A stretch of 64,000 nt of DNA, taken from positions 806,001-870,000 of the forward strand of contig NZ_JAUCGQ010000001.1 in assembly GCF_030362835.1 (NCBI RefSeq), given 5' to 3'. Position numbers and translations under genes: made by a program. The notes below the pieces were generated by a model that worked only from the letters and a program-made list of their open reading frames with translations, was not told where the DNA came from and searched no databases. This document shows, one piece after another, positions 43,011 to 51,163 of the stretch. Position 1 is the stretch's first letter. Each line of letters opens with the position of its first letter. This stretch comes from Cellulomonas alba. Its GTDB lineage: Bacteria > Actinomycetota > Actinomycetes > Actinomycetales > Cellulomonadaceae.

Positions 43011-44783
43011 GTGCCCACCCGGGCGCGCGCCTGGCTCCGCTCGCCGCACGTGCCGCGCCGGCTGTCGCCCGCCCGGCACCACTTCGACGCCACGGCGGCG
43101 GTGGCGCGGCTGGTCGGGCACCTGGGCGGCCGCGCGTCGGTCGTGGAGCACGTCGTCGTCGTGGCCGACGAGCTGACGCCCGCGCTCGCGGGCACGCTCG
43201 CGGCGCACCTGCCGGCCGCGCACGTGACCGCCGTCGTCCGCCGCGCGACCACGCCGGCGGTGCCACCGTCGGTGTCCGTGCGCGTCGCCACGAAGACCGC
43301 CGCACGGGTCCAGGTGCTGATGGAGGTCCCGCCGCCCGACGCGATCCTCGAGGTCTCGCAGCGCCCGAACGACAAGCACGCGGCGCTGCTCCACCTGTTC
43401 ACCTTCCTGCGCGACCGGGGCGCCTACCTCGCCGCCGCCGCCACGGCCGGACCGTCGGGCCGCGACCCCGTGATGCGGGAGGCGCTCGCCGACCTCGCGG
43501 CCGCCGCGGACGGGACCGGCGTGCCCGCGGGTGCGAAGCCCGAGTCGGTCCCCGGGGTGGTCGCCGAGTCGCTCGAGCGCGCCGCGTCGGTCGCGAGCGT
43601 CCGCACCGTCCGGGGCGACGTCGTGGTCGTCAAGCGCGGCGACCACCTGCGCAAGCTGCGCGACTGGGCGGCCGACGCGACGCTCGACGCCCGGCTCGGC
43701 CCGACGTGGGGCGCCACGGTCCACGAGGAGCCCGCCTTCACGTTCACCGCGACGAACGTCGTCACCGCCTACGGCGAAGGGCTCCGCGAGGTCGGGCGCC
43801 GCACGTTCCACGTCCCCGAGATGCGGGTGCGCCGCTACGACGGCGCGACGGTGGCCGCACGCCAGCTCGTGACCATCGGCGACTACGCCACGCCGGACAC
43901 GTTCCGGCACCCGCACCAGCGCCGGCTGCACAACGGCAAGGTGCTCGAGTTCGCGACGGCGCACACCGGCCGGGTGCGGGCGCACATCGCGGCCGAGCCG
44001 ACGCGGGAGGTCGCGGGCGCGCTGTTCCACCTCGACACCGAGTTCCCCGACCACTTCGGGCACGTCACCACCGAGGTGCTGTCGCGATGCTGGGGGTGGG
44101 AGGTGGCCCGCGAGCTCGATCCCGCCGTGCGACCGCTCGTCAGCATCGGTGTCGGCGAGGACCACGTGGCGAGCTTCCAGCTCCAGATGCTCGCGGCGCT
44201 CGGCATCGACGTCGGCGACGTCGAGGTCGTCCGCCACGGCGAACGCGTGCTGGTCGAGCGGCTCTACGCGGCGACGCCCCGGTTCGAGAACCCGCACCAC
44301 ACCCACCCCGAGCTCGCCGAGACGTGGCGCCGGCTGGCGGACGGGCTCGACCGGGTCGAGTCACCGGTGGACGGCGACCGCATCTTCGTCTCGCGGCGCG
44401 GCGACAAGCGCGCGTGCGTCGACCGACCCCAGGTCGAGCGCTTCTTCGCGGACGAGGGGTTCGCGATCGTCTACCCCGAGGACTACGCGTACGCCGAGCA
44501 GCGCGCACTGTTCGCGCAGGCGAGGTGCGTCGCGGGGTTCGGCGGGAGCGGCATGTTCGGCGTGATGTTCGCGCCGACGGCGCGCGTCGTCGTCATCGCG
44601 GCCGACGGCTACGGCGCGAGCAACGAGGAGCTGATCGCCGCGACGAACGGCAACGAGCTCCACTACTTCTGGGGCACGTCCCTGGAGCGGCCCACCGGGC
44701 GCCACGACCTCCGCGTCTTCAACTCCCGGTTCACGTTCGACCTCGACCGCTTCCGGCCCGCGCTGCGCGCGGCGATCCGCTGA
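43011..44783 (+). CDS. Family 61 glycosyltransferase (second of a tandem pair)
   Basis: A 590-residue paralog of the preceding gene, similar along its whole length: DVVVVKRGDHLRKLRDW, FHLDTEFPDHFGHVTTEVLS, RIFVSRRGDKRACVD and FGGSGMFGVMFA. GTG 43011 is the first standard start. However, aligning the upstream DNA with that of the first paralog puts an in-frame CTG at 42978 (LQPHLRSRIRRV) exactly where the paralog has its GTG (VQVGRRR), behind a GGAAGGG site, so the natural start may be this CTG and the protein 11 residues longer. It probably has a related but distinct acceptor. It ends 10 nt from the convergent GT2 gene. Confidence 0.8.
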   Translation: MPTRARAWLRSPHVPRRLSPARHHFDATAAVARLVGHLGGRASVVEHVVVVADELTPALAGTLAAHLPAAHVTAVVRRATTPAVPPSVSVRVATKTAARVQVLMEVPPPDAILEVSQRPNDKHAALLHLFTFLRDRGAYLAAAATAGPSGRDPVMREALADLAAAADGTGVPAGAKPESVPGVVAESLERAASVASVRTVRGDVVVVKRGDHLRKLRDWAADATLDARLGPTWGATVHEEPAFTFTATNVVTAYGEGLREVGRRTFHVPEMRVRRYDGATVAARQLVTIGDYATPDTFRHPHQRRLHNGKVLEFATAHTGRVRAHIAAEPTREVAGALFHLDTEFPDHFGHVTTEVLSRCWGWEVARELDPAVRPLVSIGVGEDHVASFQLQMLAALGIDVGDVEVVRHGERVLVERLYAATPRFENPHHTHPELAETWRRLADGLDRVESPVDGDRIFVSRRGDKRACVDRPQVERFFADEGFAIVYPEDYAYAEQRALFAQARCVAGFGGSGMFGVMFAPTARVVVIAADGYGASNEELIAATNGNELHYFWGTSLERPTGRHDLRVFNSRFTFDLDRFRPALRAAIR

Positions 44784-44793
44784 CCGCGCGCCG

Positions 44794-45840
44794 TCAGCCC
44801 TTCGGCCGCACGCCGCGCAGGAAGCCCGCGCCCCACGTGAGGTGCATGGTCGCGACCACGGGACCGAGGTGGCGACGCGCACCCGCCGGCAGGCCGCGCC
44901 CCGCGACGACCGCACCGACGGCGACGATCGCGCCGTACCCGACCGGAGCGGCGAGCCCCGCGAGCAGCCAGCGCGGGCCGACCGTCGCGCCCACGGCACC
45001 CAGCACGAGGCCACCGACCACGCCGGCCGTCGCCGCAGGCGGCGCGAGGTAGCGCCACGACGCCGTCTCGGGGTACTCCCGCATGACGAACCGCCGCCAC
45101 TGGCCCGTCTTGTAGAACTGGCGCGCCAGCGCGCGGTAGGACCCGCGAGGCCGGTAGTCGACGCCGAGCCGCGGGTCGAACCAGACGGTCTCGCCCGCGG
45201 CGCGCAGCCGGTGGTTGAGCTCCCAGTCCTGCGCGCGCACGAACCGCTCGTCGAAGCCGCCGACCTTCGCGAGCGCGTCGCGGCGGAAGACCCCGAGGTA
45301 GACGGTCGGCGCGGGCCCCTCGTCGCCACCCGTGTGGAAGCTCGCCGCGCCGATGCCGAGCGGCGTGCTCATCGCGCGCGCCACGGCCTGCTCGAACGGC
45401 GTCTCGCCCACGGGCAGCATCCGGCCGCCGACGTTCGCCGCGCCGGTGCGCGTCAGCACCTCGACGGCCTCCGTGATGTAGCCCGGCGAGAGCTCGCTGT
45501 GGCCGTCGACGCGCACGAGGATGTCGTGCCGCGCGGCGGCGACCGCGAGGTTGAGCCCGTTCGGCGTCCACCCCGTCGGGTTGTCGACCACCTGGACGCG
45601 TGGGTCGTGCGCCGCGAGCTCGTCGGCGATCTCGCGCGTGCGGTCGATGCTCGGCGCGACCGCGAGCACGACCTCGAGCTCGCCCGCGTAGCCGGACCCG
45701 AGGATCCGGCGCACGGCGCCGTCGAGGAAGCGCTCCTCGTCGCGCACCGCGAGCACGACCGACACGGGCGGGCTCGCGAGGGGGGCGCCGACGGGCGTCG
45801 CCGGGACGGTCGCGGGAACGGTGGCAGGCTGCTCGGACAT
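44794..45840 (-). CDS. Family 2 glycosyltransferase with C-terminal membrane segments (ExoA-like)
   Basis: A 348-residue inverting transferase. SVVLAVRDEERFLDGAVRRI near 28 starts the GT-A fold, ILVRVDGHSELSPGYI near 105 holds the DxD-like metal site (DGH), and RAQDWELNHRLRAAGETVWF near 218 holds the catalytic Asp/Glu. The C-terminal ~90 residues contain two or three hydrophobic segments (GVVGGLVLGAVGATVG, GYGAIVAVGAVVAG), as in succinoglycan ExoA-type enzymes. Start ATG 45840 lies 8 nt after a TAGGCT box and is probably leaderless. It is divergent from the LCP ligase genes. Confidence 0.85.
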   Translation of the reverse strand: MSEQPATVPATVPATPVGAPLASPPVSVVLAVRDEERFLDGAVRRILGSGYAGELEVVLAVAPSIDRTREIADELAAHDPRVQVVDNPTGWTPNGLNLAVAAARHDILVRVDGHSELSPGYITEAVEVLTRTGAANVGGRMLPVGETPFEQAVARAMSTPLGIGAASFHTGGDEGPAPTVYLGVFRRDALAKVGGFDERFVRAQDWELNHRLRAAGETVWFDPRLGVDYRPRGSYRALARQFYKTGQWRRFVMREYPETASWRYLAPPAATAGVVGGLVLGAVGATVGPRWLLAGLAAPVGYGAIVAVGAVVAGRGLPAGARRHLGPVVATMHLTWGAGFLRGVRPKG

Positions 45841-45848
45841 CGGGCGTC

Positions 45849-45854
45849 AGCCTA
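45849..45854 (-). promoter_or_regulatory. -10 box for the GT2 gene, probably leaderless
   Basis: TAGGCT on the minus strand ends 8 nt before the ATG at 45840. Confidence 0.45.
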
Positions 45855-45927
45855 GTCGGGGCTGATCTGCACAAGTCCTCCACCGGGCGGCAACCGGGCC
45901 TACCGCGCTCTCACCTGCGGCGGAACC

Positions 45928-45933
45928 TACGAT
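45928..45933 (+). promoter_or_regulatory. -10 box for the LCP operon, probably leaderless
   Basis: TACGAT ends 6 nt before the GTG at 45940, with no ribosome site between. Confidence 0.5.
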
Positions 45934-45939
45934 CACTGG

Positions 45940-47163
45940 GTGCTTCCCCGCCATGCCGCCACCGAGCGCGCCCGAACGACCCGCCACGCGCGGACCCACC
46001 GGACGCACAACGTGCTCCGGGGCACCGCCGTGGCCGTGGTCTTCGTCCTGACGTTCGGCGCCTCGGCGGCCGTCGCTGCGTACCGCCAGTTCTCCGGCAA
46101 CGTGAACAAGGTCGACATCTCGGCGCTCGTCGGCGACGACGGCGCGTCGTCGAAGCCCACGCAGGCGACGCCCACCGACCCGAACGCCGGCAAGGCGGTC
46201 AACCTGCTCGTCCTCGGCTCGGACTCGCGCAGCGGCGCCAACGGCAAGATCGGCGGCAAGGTCGCCACCGGCATGCGGTCGGACACCGCGATCGTCGTCC
46301 ACATCTCGGCCGACCGGTCGCGCGTCGAGGCGGTCTCGATCCCCCGCGACTCGATCGTCGACATCCCGGCGTGCAAGGCCACGAACGGCAAGAAGTCGTA
46401 CCCGCAGCACAACCAGATGTTCAACGCGGCGTTCGCCACGGGGAACGACATGGGCCGCGACATCGCGTCGGCCGCCGCGTGCACCTGGAAGACGGTCGAG
46501 CGGAACACCGGCATCAAGCTCAACGACTACCTCGTGGTCGACTTCGAGGGCTTCGAGCGCATGGTCAATGCGATCGGTGGCGTGCCGATCTGCGTGCCGT
46601 ACGCCATGGACGACCCGAAGGCGAACAACCTGCACCTCAAGGCGGGCTACCAGACGCTGAACGGCAAGAAGGCGCTCGGCTTCGCCCGCTCGCGCCACGC
46701 CGTGGGCAACGGCTCGGACATCGGCCGCATCGGCAACCAGCAGCGTCTCGTCGCGGCGATGATCAAGCACCTGCTGACGAAGGACGTGCTGACGAGCCCG
46801 ACGAGCGTCCTGCGCTTCCTCGACGCGGCCACCAAGTCGCTGACGACGAACATGTCGATCACCGACATGGCCGGGCTCGCCTACAACATGCGGTCCATCC
46901 GAGGTGCCAACATCACCTTCATGACGATCCCGTGGGAGCCGTGGCCGCAGGACCACAACCGCGTGGTCTGGAAGGCCGAGGCCGCGACCATCTGGGCGAA
47001 CATCGCCGCCGACAAGCCCGCCCTCGGCGAGACCGAGACGCCGGCCTCGACGCCGACGCCGGGCTCGACCGAGACGCCCACGCCCAGCCAGGGCGAGACG
47101 AAGAAGGCCGGCGAAGAGGCGTTCAACGTCGACGACACCACCGCGGTCTGCAAGAAGGCGTGA
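45940..47163 (+). CDS. LytR-CpsA-Psr family glycopolymer ligase
   Basis: A 407-residue membrane-anchored enzyme that transfers lipid-linked glycopolymers to peptidoglycan. One membrane segment near residues 27-49 (GTAVAVVFVLTFGASAAVAAY) follows a basic cytoplasmic tail. The LCP domain has NLLVLGSDSRSG near 88, RSDTAIVVHIS near 108, VSIPRDSIVDIP near 128 with the conserved Arg and Asp, FEGFERMVNAIGGVPICV near 200 and KALGFARSRH near 245. The tail is Thr/Pro/Glu-rich (ETETPASTPTPGSTETPTP) and ends with a Cys-containing motif. It is coupled to a second LCP gene by a GTGA overlap. Confidence 0.92.
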   Translation: MLPRHAATERARTTRHARTHRTHNVLRGTAVAVVFVLTFGASAAVAAYRQFSGNVNKVDISALVGDDGASSKPTQATPTDPNAGKAVNLLVLGSDSRSGANGKIGGKVATGMRSDTAIVVHISADRSRVEAVSIPRDSIVDIPACKATNGKKSYPQHNQMFNAAFATGNDMGRDIASAAACTWKTVERNTGIKLNDYLVVDFEGFERMVNAIGGVPICVPYAMDDPKANNLHLKAGYQTLNGKKALGFARSRHAVGNGSDIGRIGNQQRLVAAMIKHLLTKDVLTSPTSVLRFLDAATKSLTTNMSITDMAGLAYNMRSIRGANITFMTIPWEPWPQDHNRVVWKAEAATIWANIAADKPALGETETPASTPTPGSTETPTPSQGETKKAGEEAFNVDDTTAVCKKA

Positions 47164-48503
47164 CCGACGACCGGCGCGTGACGCGTCCCCCGAGCTTCAC
47201 GCCCGCCTCGTCGGGCGGGCGGCCGCCGACCGACGACGCCATCGCCGTCGGCAGCGGCTCGCGCGCCTCGCGGCCGCCGCAGCCGGGTGGCCAGCGCCCG
47301 CCGACGGTCGCGCCCGCGACGTCGTCGTCCCGGCCCTCGAACTCGCCGTCGGGCGGCGCCGCGGCCTCGCCTGCGGCCACGTCGCCCCCGGCCACGTCGC
47401 GGCCCGCCGCGCCGCGGACGGCGACGAGCCACCGACCCGAGGTCCGCGCCGCCGGAGCCGCACGCGCCGGCACGCAGCCGCGCCCGGCGCAGCCGGGCAC
47501 CGGCCGACCGGGCACCGGTCAGCCCGCTGACGCCAGGGCCGACGGCGACGCGGCACCCGCCCGGCGCCGGCACCCCGTGCGCTGGGTCGTCGTCTGCCTC
47601 GTGCTCCTGCTCGTGCTCGCGCTCGCGTGGCCCGTCGGGCTCGTCACGTGGGCGAACGGGAAGGTGCAGCACACCGCGGCACTCTCCGGCGCGGCGGGCA
47701 CGCCCGGCACCACGTACCTGATCGCGGGCTCGGACTCGCGCGCCGACGGCGCGGTGCACGACCACACGGTCGGAGCGCGCACGGACTCGATCCTGCTGCT
47801 CCACGTGCCGCAGCACGGCCCGACCGCGCTCATCTCGATCCCGCGCGACTCCTACGTCGCCATCCCGGGCCACGGCCACAACAAGATCAACGCCGCCTTC
47901 GCGTGGGGCGGCGCGCCCCTGCTCGTGCGGACGGTCGAGAAGCTCACGGGCATGACGGTCGACCACTACGTGCAGATCGGCATGGCGGGCGTCGAGGACG
48001 TCGTCGACGCGGTCGGCGGCGTGCGGCTCTGCTACGCCAAGGACGTGCACGACAAGGACTCGAAGCTCACGTGGAAGGCGGGGTGCCACGTGGTGCAGGG
48101 CAAGAAGGCCCTCGCGTTCTCGCGCATGCGCAAGGCCGACCCCCTCGGCGACATCGGCCGCGCCGAGCGCCAGCGGCAGGTCGTCGGCGCCGTCATGAAG
48201 AAGGTGCAGCCGAGCTCGCTCGCGTTCCACCCGTCCCAGCAGGTCGCGCTCGTCGACGCCGCGACCGGGGTGCTCACGGTGGACGACGACTCGGACATCG
48301 TCGACCTGGGCCGCATGGCGCTCGCGTTCCGCGCCGCGAACGGGGACGGCGGCGTCACGGGCTCCCCCCCGTTGCTCTCGCTGAACTACCGCCCGGGCGG
48401 CGTCGGCTCGACCGTCGAGCTCGACCCGGACAAGACGGCGTCCTTCTTCGCCGCGATCCGCGACGGCAAGCTGCCCGCGGGCAAGGTGGGCGGCCTCGAG
48501 TAA
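47160..48503 (+). CDS. LytR-CpsA-Psr family glycopolymer ligase, second copy
   Basis: A 447-residue paralog with a long (~140 residue) Pro/Ala/Thr-rich cytoplasmic N-terminus, one membrane segment (VRWVVVCLVLLLVLALAWPV) and an LCP domain: YLIAGSDSRADG near 185, ARTDSILLLHVP near 208, ISIPRDSYVAIPGHGHNKIN near 228, GVEDVVDAVGGVRLCY near 275 and KALAFSRMRKADPLGDIGR near 315. All the pyrophosphate-binding Arg/Asp positions are present. GTG 47160 overlaps the stop of the first LCP gene (GTGA), so they are translated together. The disordered N-terminus could bind cytoplasmic partners. Confidence 0.9.
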   Translation: MTDDRRVTRPPSFTPASSGGRPPTDDAIAVGSGSRASRPPQPGGQRPPTVAPATSSSRPSNSPSGGAAASPAATSPPATSRPAAPRTATSHRPEVRAAGAARAGTQPRPAQPGTGRPGTGQPADARADGDAAPARRRHPVRWVVVCLVLLLVLALAWPVGLVTWANGKVQHTAALSGAAGTPGTTYLIAGSDSRADGAVHDHTVGARTDSILLLHVPQHGPTALISIPRDSYVAIPGHGHNKINAAFAWGGAPLLVRTVEKLTGMTVDHYVQIGMAGVEDVVDAVGGVRLCYAKDVHDKDSKLTWKAGCHVVQGKKALAFSRMRKADPLGDIGRAERQRQVVGAVMKKVQPSSLAFHPSQQVALVDAATGVLTVDDDSDIVDLGRMALAFRAANGDGGVTGSPPLLSLNYRPGGVGSTVELDPDKTASFFAAIRDGKLPAGKVGGLE

Positions 48504-48550
48504 CCCGCGGCCGGCGACGCGAGCCGGACGCCACGCTCGGTGCGGCGCGC

Positions 48551-49762
48551 TCAGCGCAGCGCGTCGCGCGGCGCCGGCGCCCACGCGAGCAGCCGGCCGG
48601 CACGCGAGACGGGCCCGAGCACCGCGTCGCGAGCGCGCTCGAGGCCGGTCTGGACCGCGCGGCGCATGCGCGGGCCGGCGGGCCGCTCGATCAGCAGGTG
48701 CACGAGCCAGGCGAGTGCGGTGACCGCGACGAGCGCGCACGCGAGCGCGACGTACGCCGGGACGGCGTCGACCACCTCGTGGATCACGTACAGGCCCCAG
48801 TACTGGTGCACGAGGTACAGCGGGTAGGTCAGCGCGCCGAGCACGACGAGCCCGCGCCACTCGACGCGCGCGAGCGGCGTGAGCGTCACGGCGGCGACGA
48901 GCGCGACGCAGACGACGAGCGCGGCGGCGACGGCCCCCCGGTGGGTGACGAACGCCGTCGCGTGGTTGAGCACGGCGGTGCGCGACGGCACGACGCGCTG
49001 CACCGCGAGCCAGGTGCCCAGCCCGACCGCCAGCCACGGCAGCACCCCGTGACCCCAGCGGTGCACGACGTAGATCGCCATGCCGACCGAGAACAGCGGC
49101 GCGTAGTCCGAGACGAGCAGCATCGCGGCGGTGTCCCACCCCTGCCGCTCGACCCACAGCGCGACCCAGGGCCACAGCAGCACGACGCCGAGCACCCGCC
49201 GGCGCGTGACGCCCACGAGCGTGAACGCGCCGATCAGCACGTAGAAGCGCAGCTCGGTCCAGAGCGTCCAGTAGACGCCGTCGACGTGGTCGTAGCCGGC
49301 GGCCTGCTGGACCATCGTGAGGTTGACGAGCACCTCGCCCGGCGTCACGGCCTTGCCCGCCGGGTACACGAGCAGCAGGAGCGCGCCGGTCGCGAGCACC
49401 GCGACCCAGTACGCGGGGTAGATGCGCGCGACCCGGGACGCCACGACCTTCGCGGTCGAGCGGCCCCACGCCGTCATCAGGATCACGAACCCGCTGATCA
49501 CGAAGAACAGCTCGGGTCCGAGCGACCCGTACGTCGCCCACTTCCCCAGCGCCCCGAGCTCGGCCTGGTGCGTGCCCCAGGACGTCGTGCGCCGGGCCGT
49601 GAAGTGGTAGAGCACGACGGCGGCGGCCGCCGCGAACCGGAGCCCGTCGAGCGCCGCGAGGCGGGCGCGCGTGGGCTCGGCGGCGGGCGCCGTGAGGGTC
49701 GGCGCGCCGACGGTGGTGTCGTCGGCAGGCGCTGGTGGAGGGGTGAGCGAGCTGACGGCCAT
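48551..49762 (-). CDS. Membrane O-acyltransferase (acyltransferase-3 family)
   Basis: A 403-residue integral membrane enzyme without an SGNH domain. LAALDGLRFAAAAAVVLYHF near 38 has the conserved catalytic-region His, followed by LGPELFFVISGFVILM near 80, RIYPAYWVAVLATGAL and YWTLWTELRFYVLIGAF near 165; about ten hydrophobic segments cover the rest. It likely acylates a surface sugar polymer. ATG 49762 lies 7 nt after a TAGCGT box, so it may be leaderless. It is convergent with the LCP pair, 47 nt from its stop. Confidence 0.86.
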   Translation of the reverse strand: MAVSSLTPPPAPADDTTVGAPTLTAPAAEPTRARLAALDGLRFAAAAAVVLYHFTARRTTSWGTHQAELGALGKWATYGSLGPELFFVISGFVILMTAWGRSTAKVVASRVARIYPAYWVAVLATGALLLLVYPAGKAVTPGEVLVNLTMVQQAAGYDHVDGVYWTLWTELRFYVLIGAFTLVGVTRRRVLGVVLLWPWVALWVERQGWDTAAMLLVSDYAPLFSVGMAIYVVHRWGHGVLPWLAVGLGTWLAVQRVVPSRTAVLNHATAFVTHRGAVAAALVVCVALVAAVTLTPLARVEWRGLVVLGALTYPLYLVHQYWGLYVIHEVVDAVPAYVALACALVAVTALAWLVHLLIERPAGPRMRRAVQTGLERARDAVLGPVSRAGRLLAWAPAPRDALR

Positions 49763-49769
49763 CCGTTCG

Positions 49770-49775
49770 ACGCTA
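49770..49775 (-). promoter_or_regulatory. -10 box for the acyltransferase gene, probably leaderless
   Basis: TAGCGT on the minus strand, 7 nt before the ATG at 49762. Confidence 0.45.
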
Positions 49776-49819
49776 GCTCGGCCGGCGCCGAACGGCCGGT
49801 CGAGCGGATGAGGATCGGC

Positions 49820-51163
49820 TCACCACGCCGGTTCGGCGAACAGCACGACCGCGCTCCGTGCGCGGGTGTGGACGTACACGCCGCGCTTGTCGGTGAAGCC
49901 GAGCCCGGTCGAGGAGTTTCCCTCGATCGCCGTCACCGTGGTCTTCGTCAGGCTGATCACGACCCCGGCGTGCGTCGGCGCGCCCCGACCGCCCGTCGCG
50001 AGGTCGTAGATGACGAGCGTGCCCGCGTGCGGCTTGCTGCTGCCCCGCGAGTACGTGCGCAGCTGCGCCTTGACGGCCTTGACGAACGAGGGGAACGTCG
50101 CGCGCTTCGGGACGGCTCCCGGCTGCCCGGACCCCGCGGCGACCCACGACTGGAACACGCTGCACCACGCCAGGTGGCCGCCGACCCACGTGTTGTACTT
50201 CGACTTGCGCCACGCGGGCTCGCGGTAGCCCAGCTGCGCGCGAGCGGTCGCGAGGTACTGCGCCGCCCCGCCACGGCCGTGCTGGTAGTGCGCCGAGGCG
50301 ACGGTCGAGCTCTGGTACGCCGCGACCTTCGAGAACTGCTGGATGCAGCCGGACTCGAGCAGGCCGCAGCGTGCGTCCTGCATCGGGACGCCGAACACGC
50401 CCGTGACCCCGCCCTTGGCGACGACGCGGCTCCGGATCTTCGAGGCGACGAGCCACGTCCGGACGACGCCCGAGCGCGTCACCTCGACGAGCTGACCCTT
50501 CTGGTACGTGCGGGTCCGCACGCGCGTGACGGCGGGGTCGCCGACCTGCGCGCGCGCCGAGGCGGACAGCGTCGAGATGCCGGCCGTGGCCGCACCGAGC
50601 CGCGAGCCCAGCAGCTGGGCGCGCTGGTCCAGCGTGCGGTTGCCGCCCACGAGGCGGACCGGGAGCACGGGACCGTGCGCCCCGGGCGTCGAGCCCGACG
50701 CGAGCACGCGCGTGTAGTACTCCCCCGCGACGGCCGGACGCGCGGCGATCGAGTAGCCGCCCGAGGACGACGTGACGGCGTAGCCCAGGACCTCCCGCGC
50801 GGTCGCGGACACCCGGCGCACGAGCTGGACCGTGACGCCCACGACGGCCGTGCCGCCGGCCTTGACCGAGCCCTGGAACAGGACCTGCTCGCCGCGGATC
50901 ACCGCCGCGGGCGTCGCCGTCGCGGTGACGACGCGAGCGGTGGCCGAGGTCGCAGCGGGCACGGCGGCAGGCGCCGCGGCCACGACGGCGGCCTCCACCC
51001 CGCCCGAGAGTCGCGCGGCCGACGCCCGGGAGCCGGCCCCGCCGGCCGCGTCGGCGGGACCCGCCGCGACGGTCTCCCCGACGAGGGCGGCCAGCGCGAG
51101 GGCGGCCGTGATCGCCAGCGCGCGCATCCGGTGTCGGTGCGCGGCCCGGGACGCGGTCGTCAC
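49820..51163 (-). CDS. Secreted CHAP/NlpC-like cysteine peptidase-fold protein (second of tandem pair)
   Basis: A 447-residue predicted exported protein. The signal peptide (MRALAITAALALAALVGETVAAG) begins about 12 residues after the GTG start. A single Ig-like or bacterial macroglobulin-type domain near 80-170 is followed by an LGFP-like segment (TGVFGVPMQDARCGLLESGC). The C-terminal ~165 residues form a papain-fold domain: KSKYNTWVGGHLAWCSVFQS with the probable nucleophile Cys, then GAPTHAGVVISL with the His and IEGNSS. Peptidoglycan endopeptidase or amidase activity is likely. GTG 51163 overlaps the stop of its tandem paralog (GTGA). Confidence 0.8.
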   Translation of the reverse strand: MTTASRAAHRHRMRALAITAALALAALVGETVAAGPADAAGGAGSRASAARLSGGVEAAVVAAAPAAVPAATSATARVVTATATPAAVIRGEQVLFQGSVKAGGTAVVGVTVQLVRRVSATAREVLGYAVTSSSGGYSIAARPAVAGEYYTRVLASGSTPGAHGPVLPVRLVGGNRTLDQRAQLLGSRLGAATAGISTLSASARAQVGDPAVTRVRTRTYQKGQLVEVTRSGVVRTWLVASKIRSRVVAKGGVTGVFGVPMQDARCGLLESGCIQQFSKVAAYQSSTVASAHYQHGRGGAAQYLATARAQLGYREPAWRKSKYNTWVGGHLAWCSVFQSWVAAGSGQPGAVPKRATFPSFVKAVKAQLRTYSRGSSKPHAGTLVIYDLATGGRGAPTHAGVVISLTKTTVTAIEGNSSTGLGFTDKRGVYVHTRARSAVVLFAEPAW

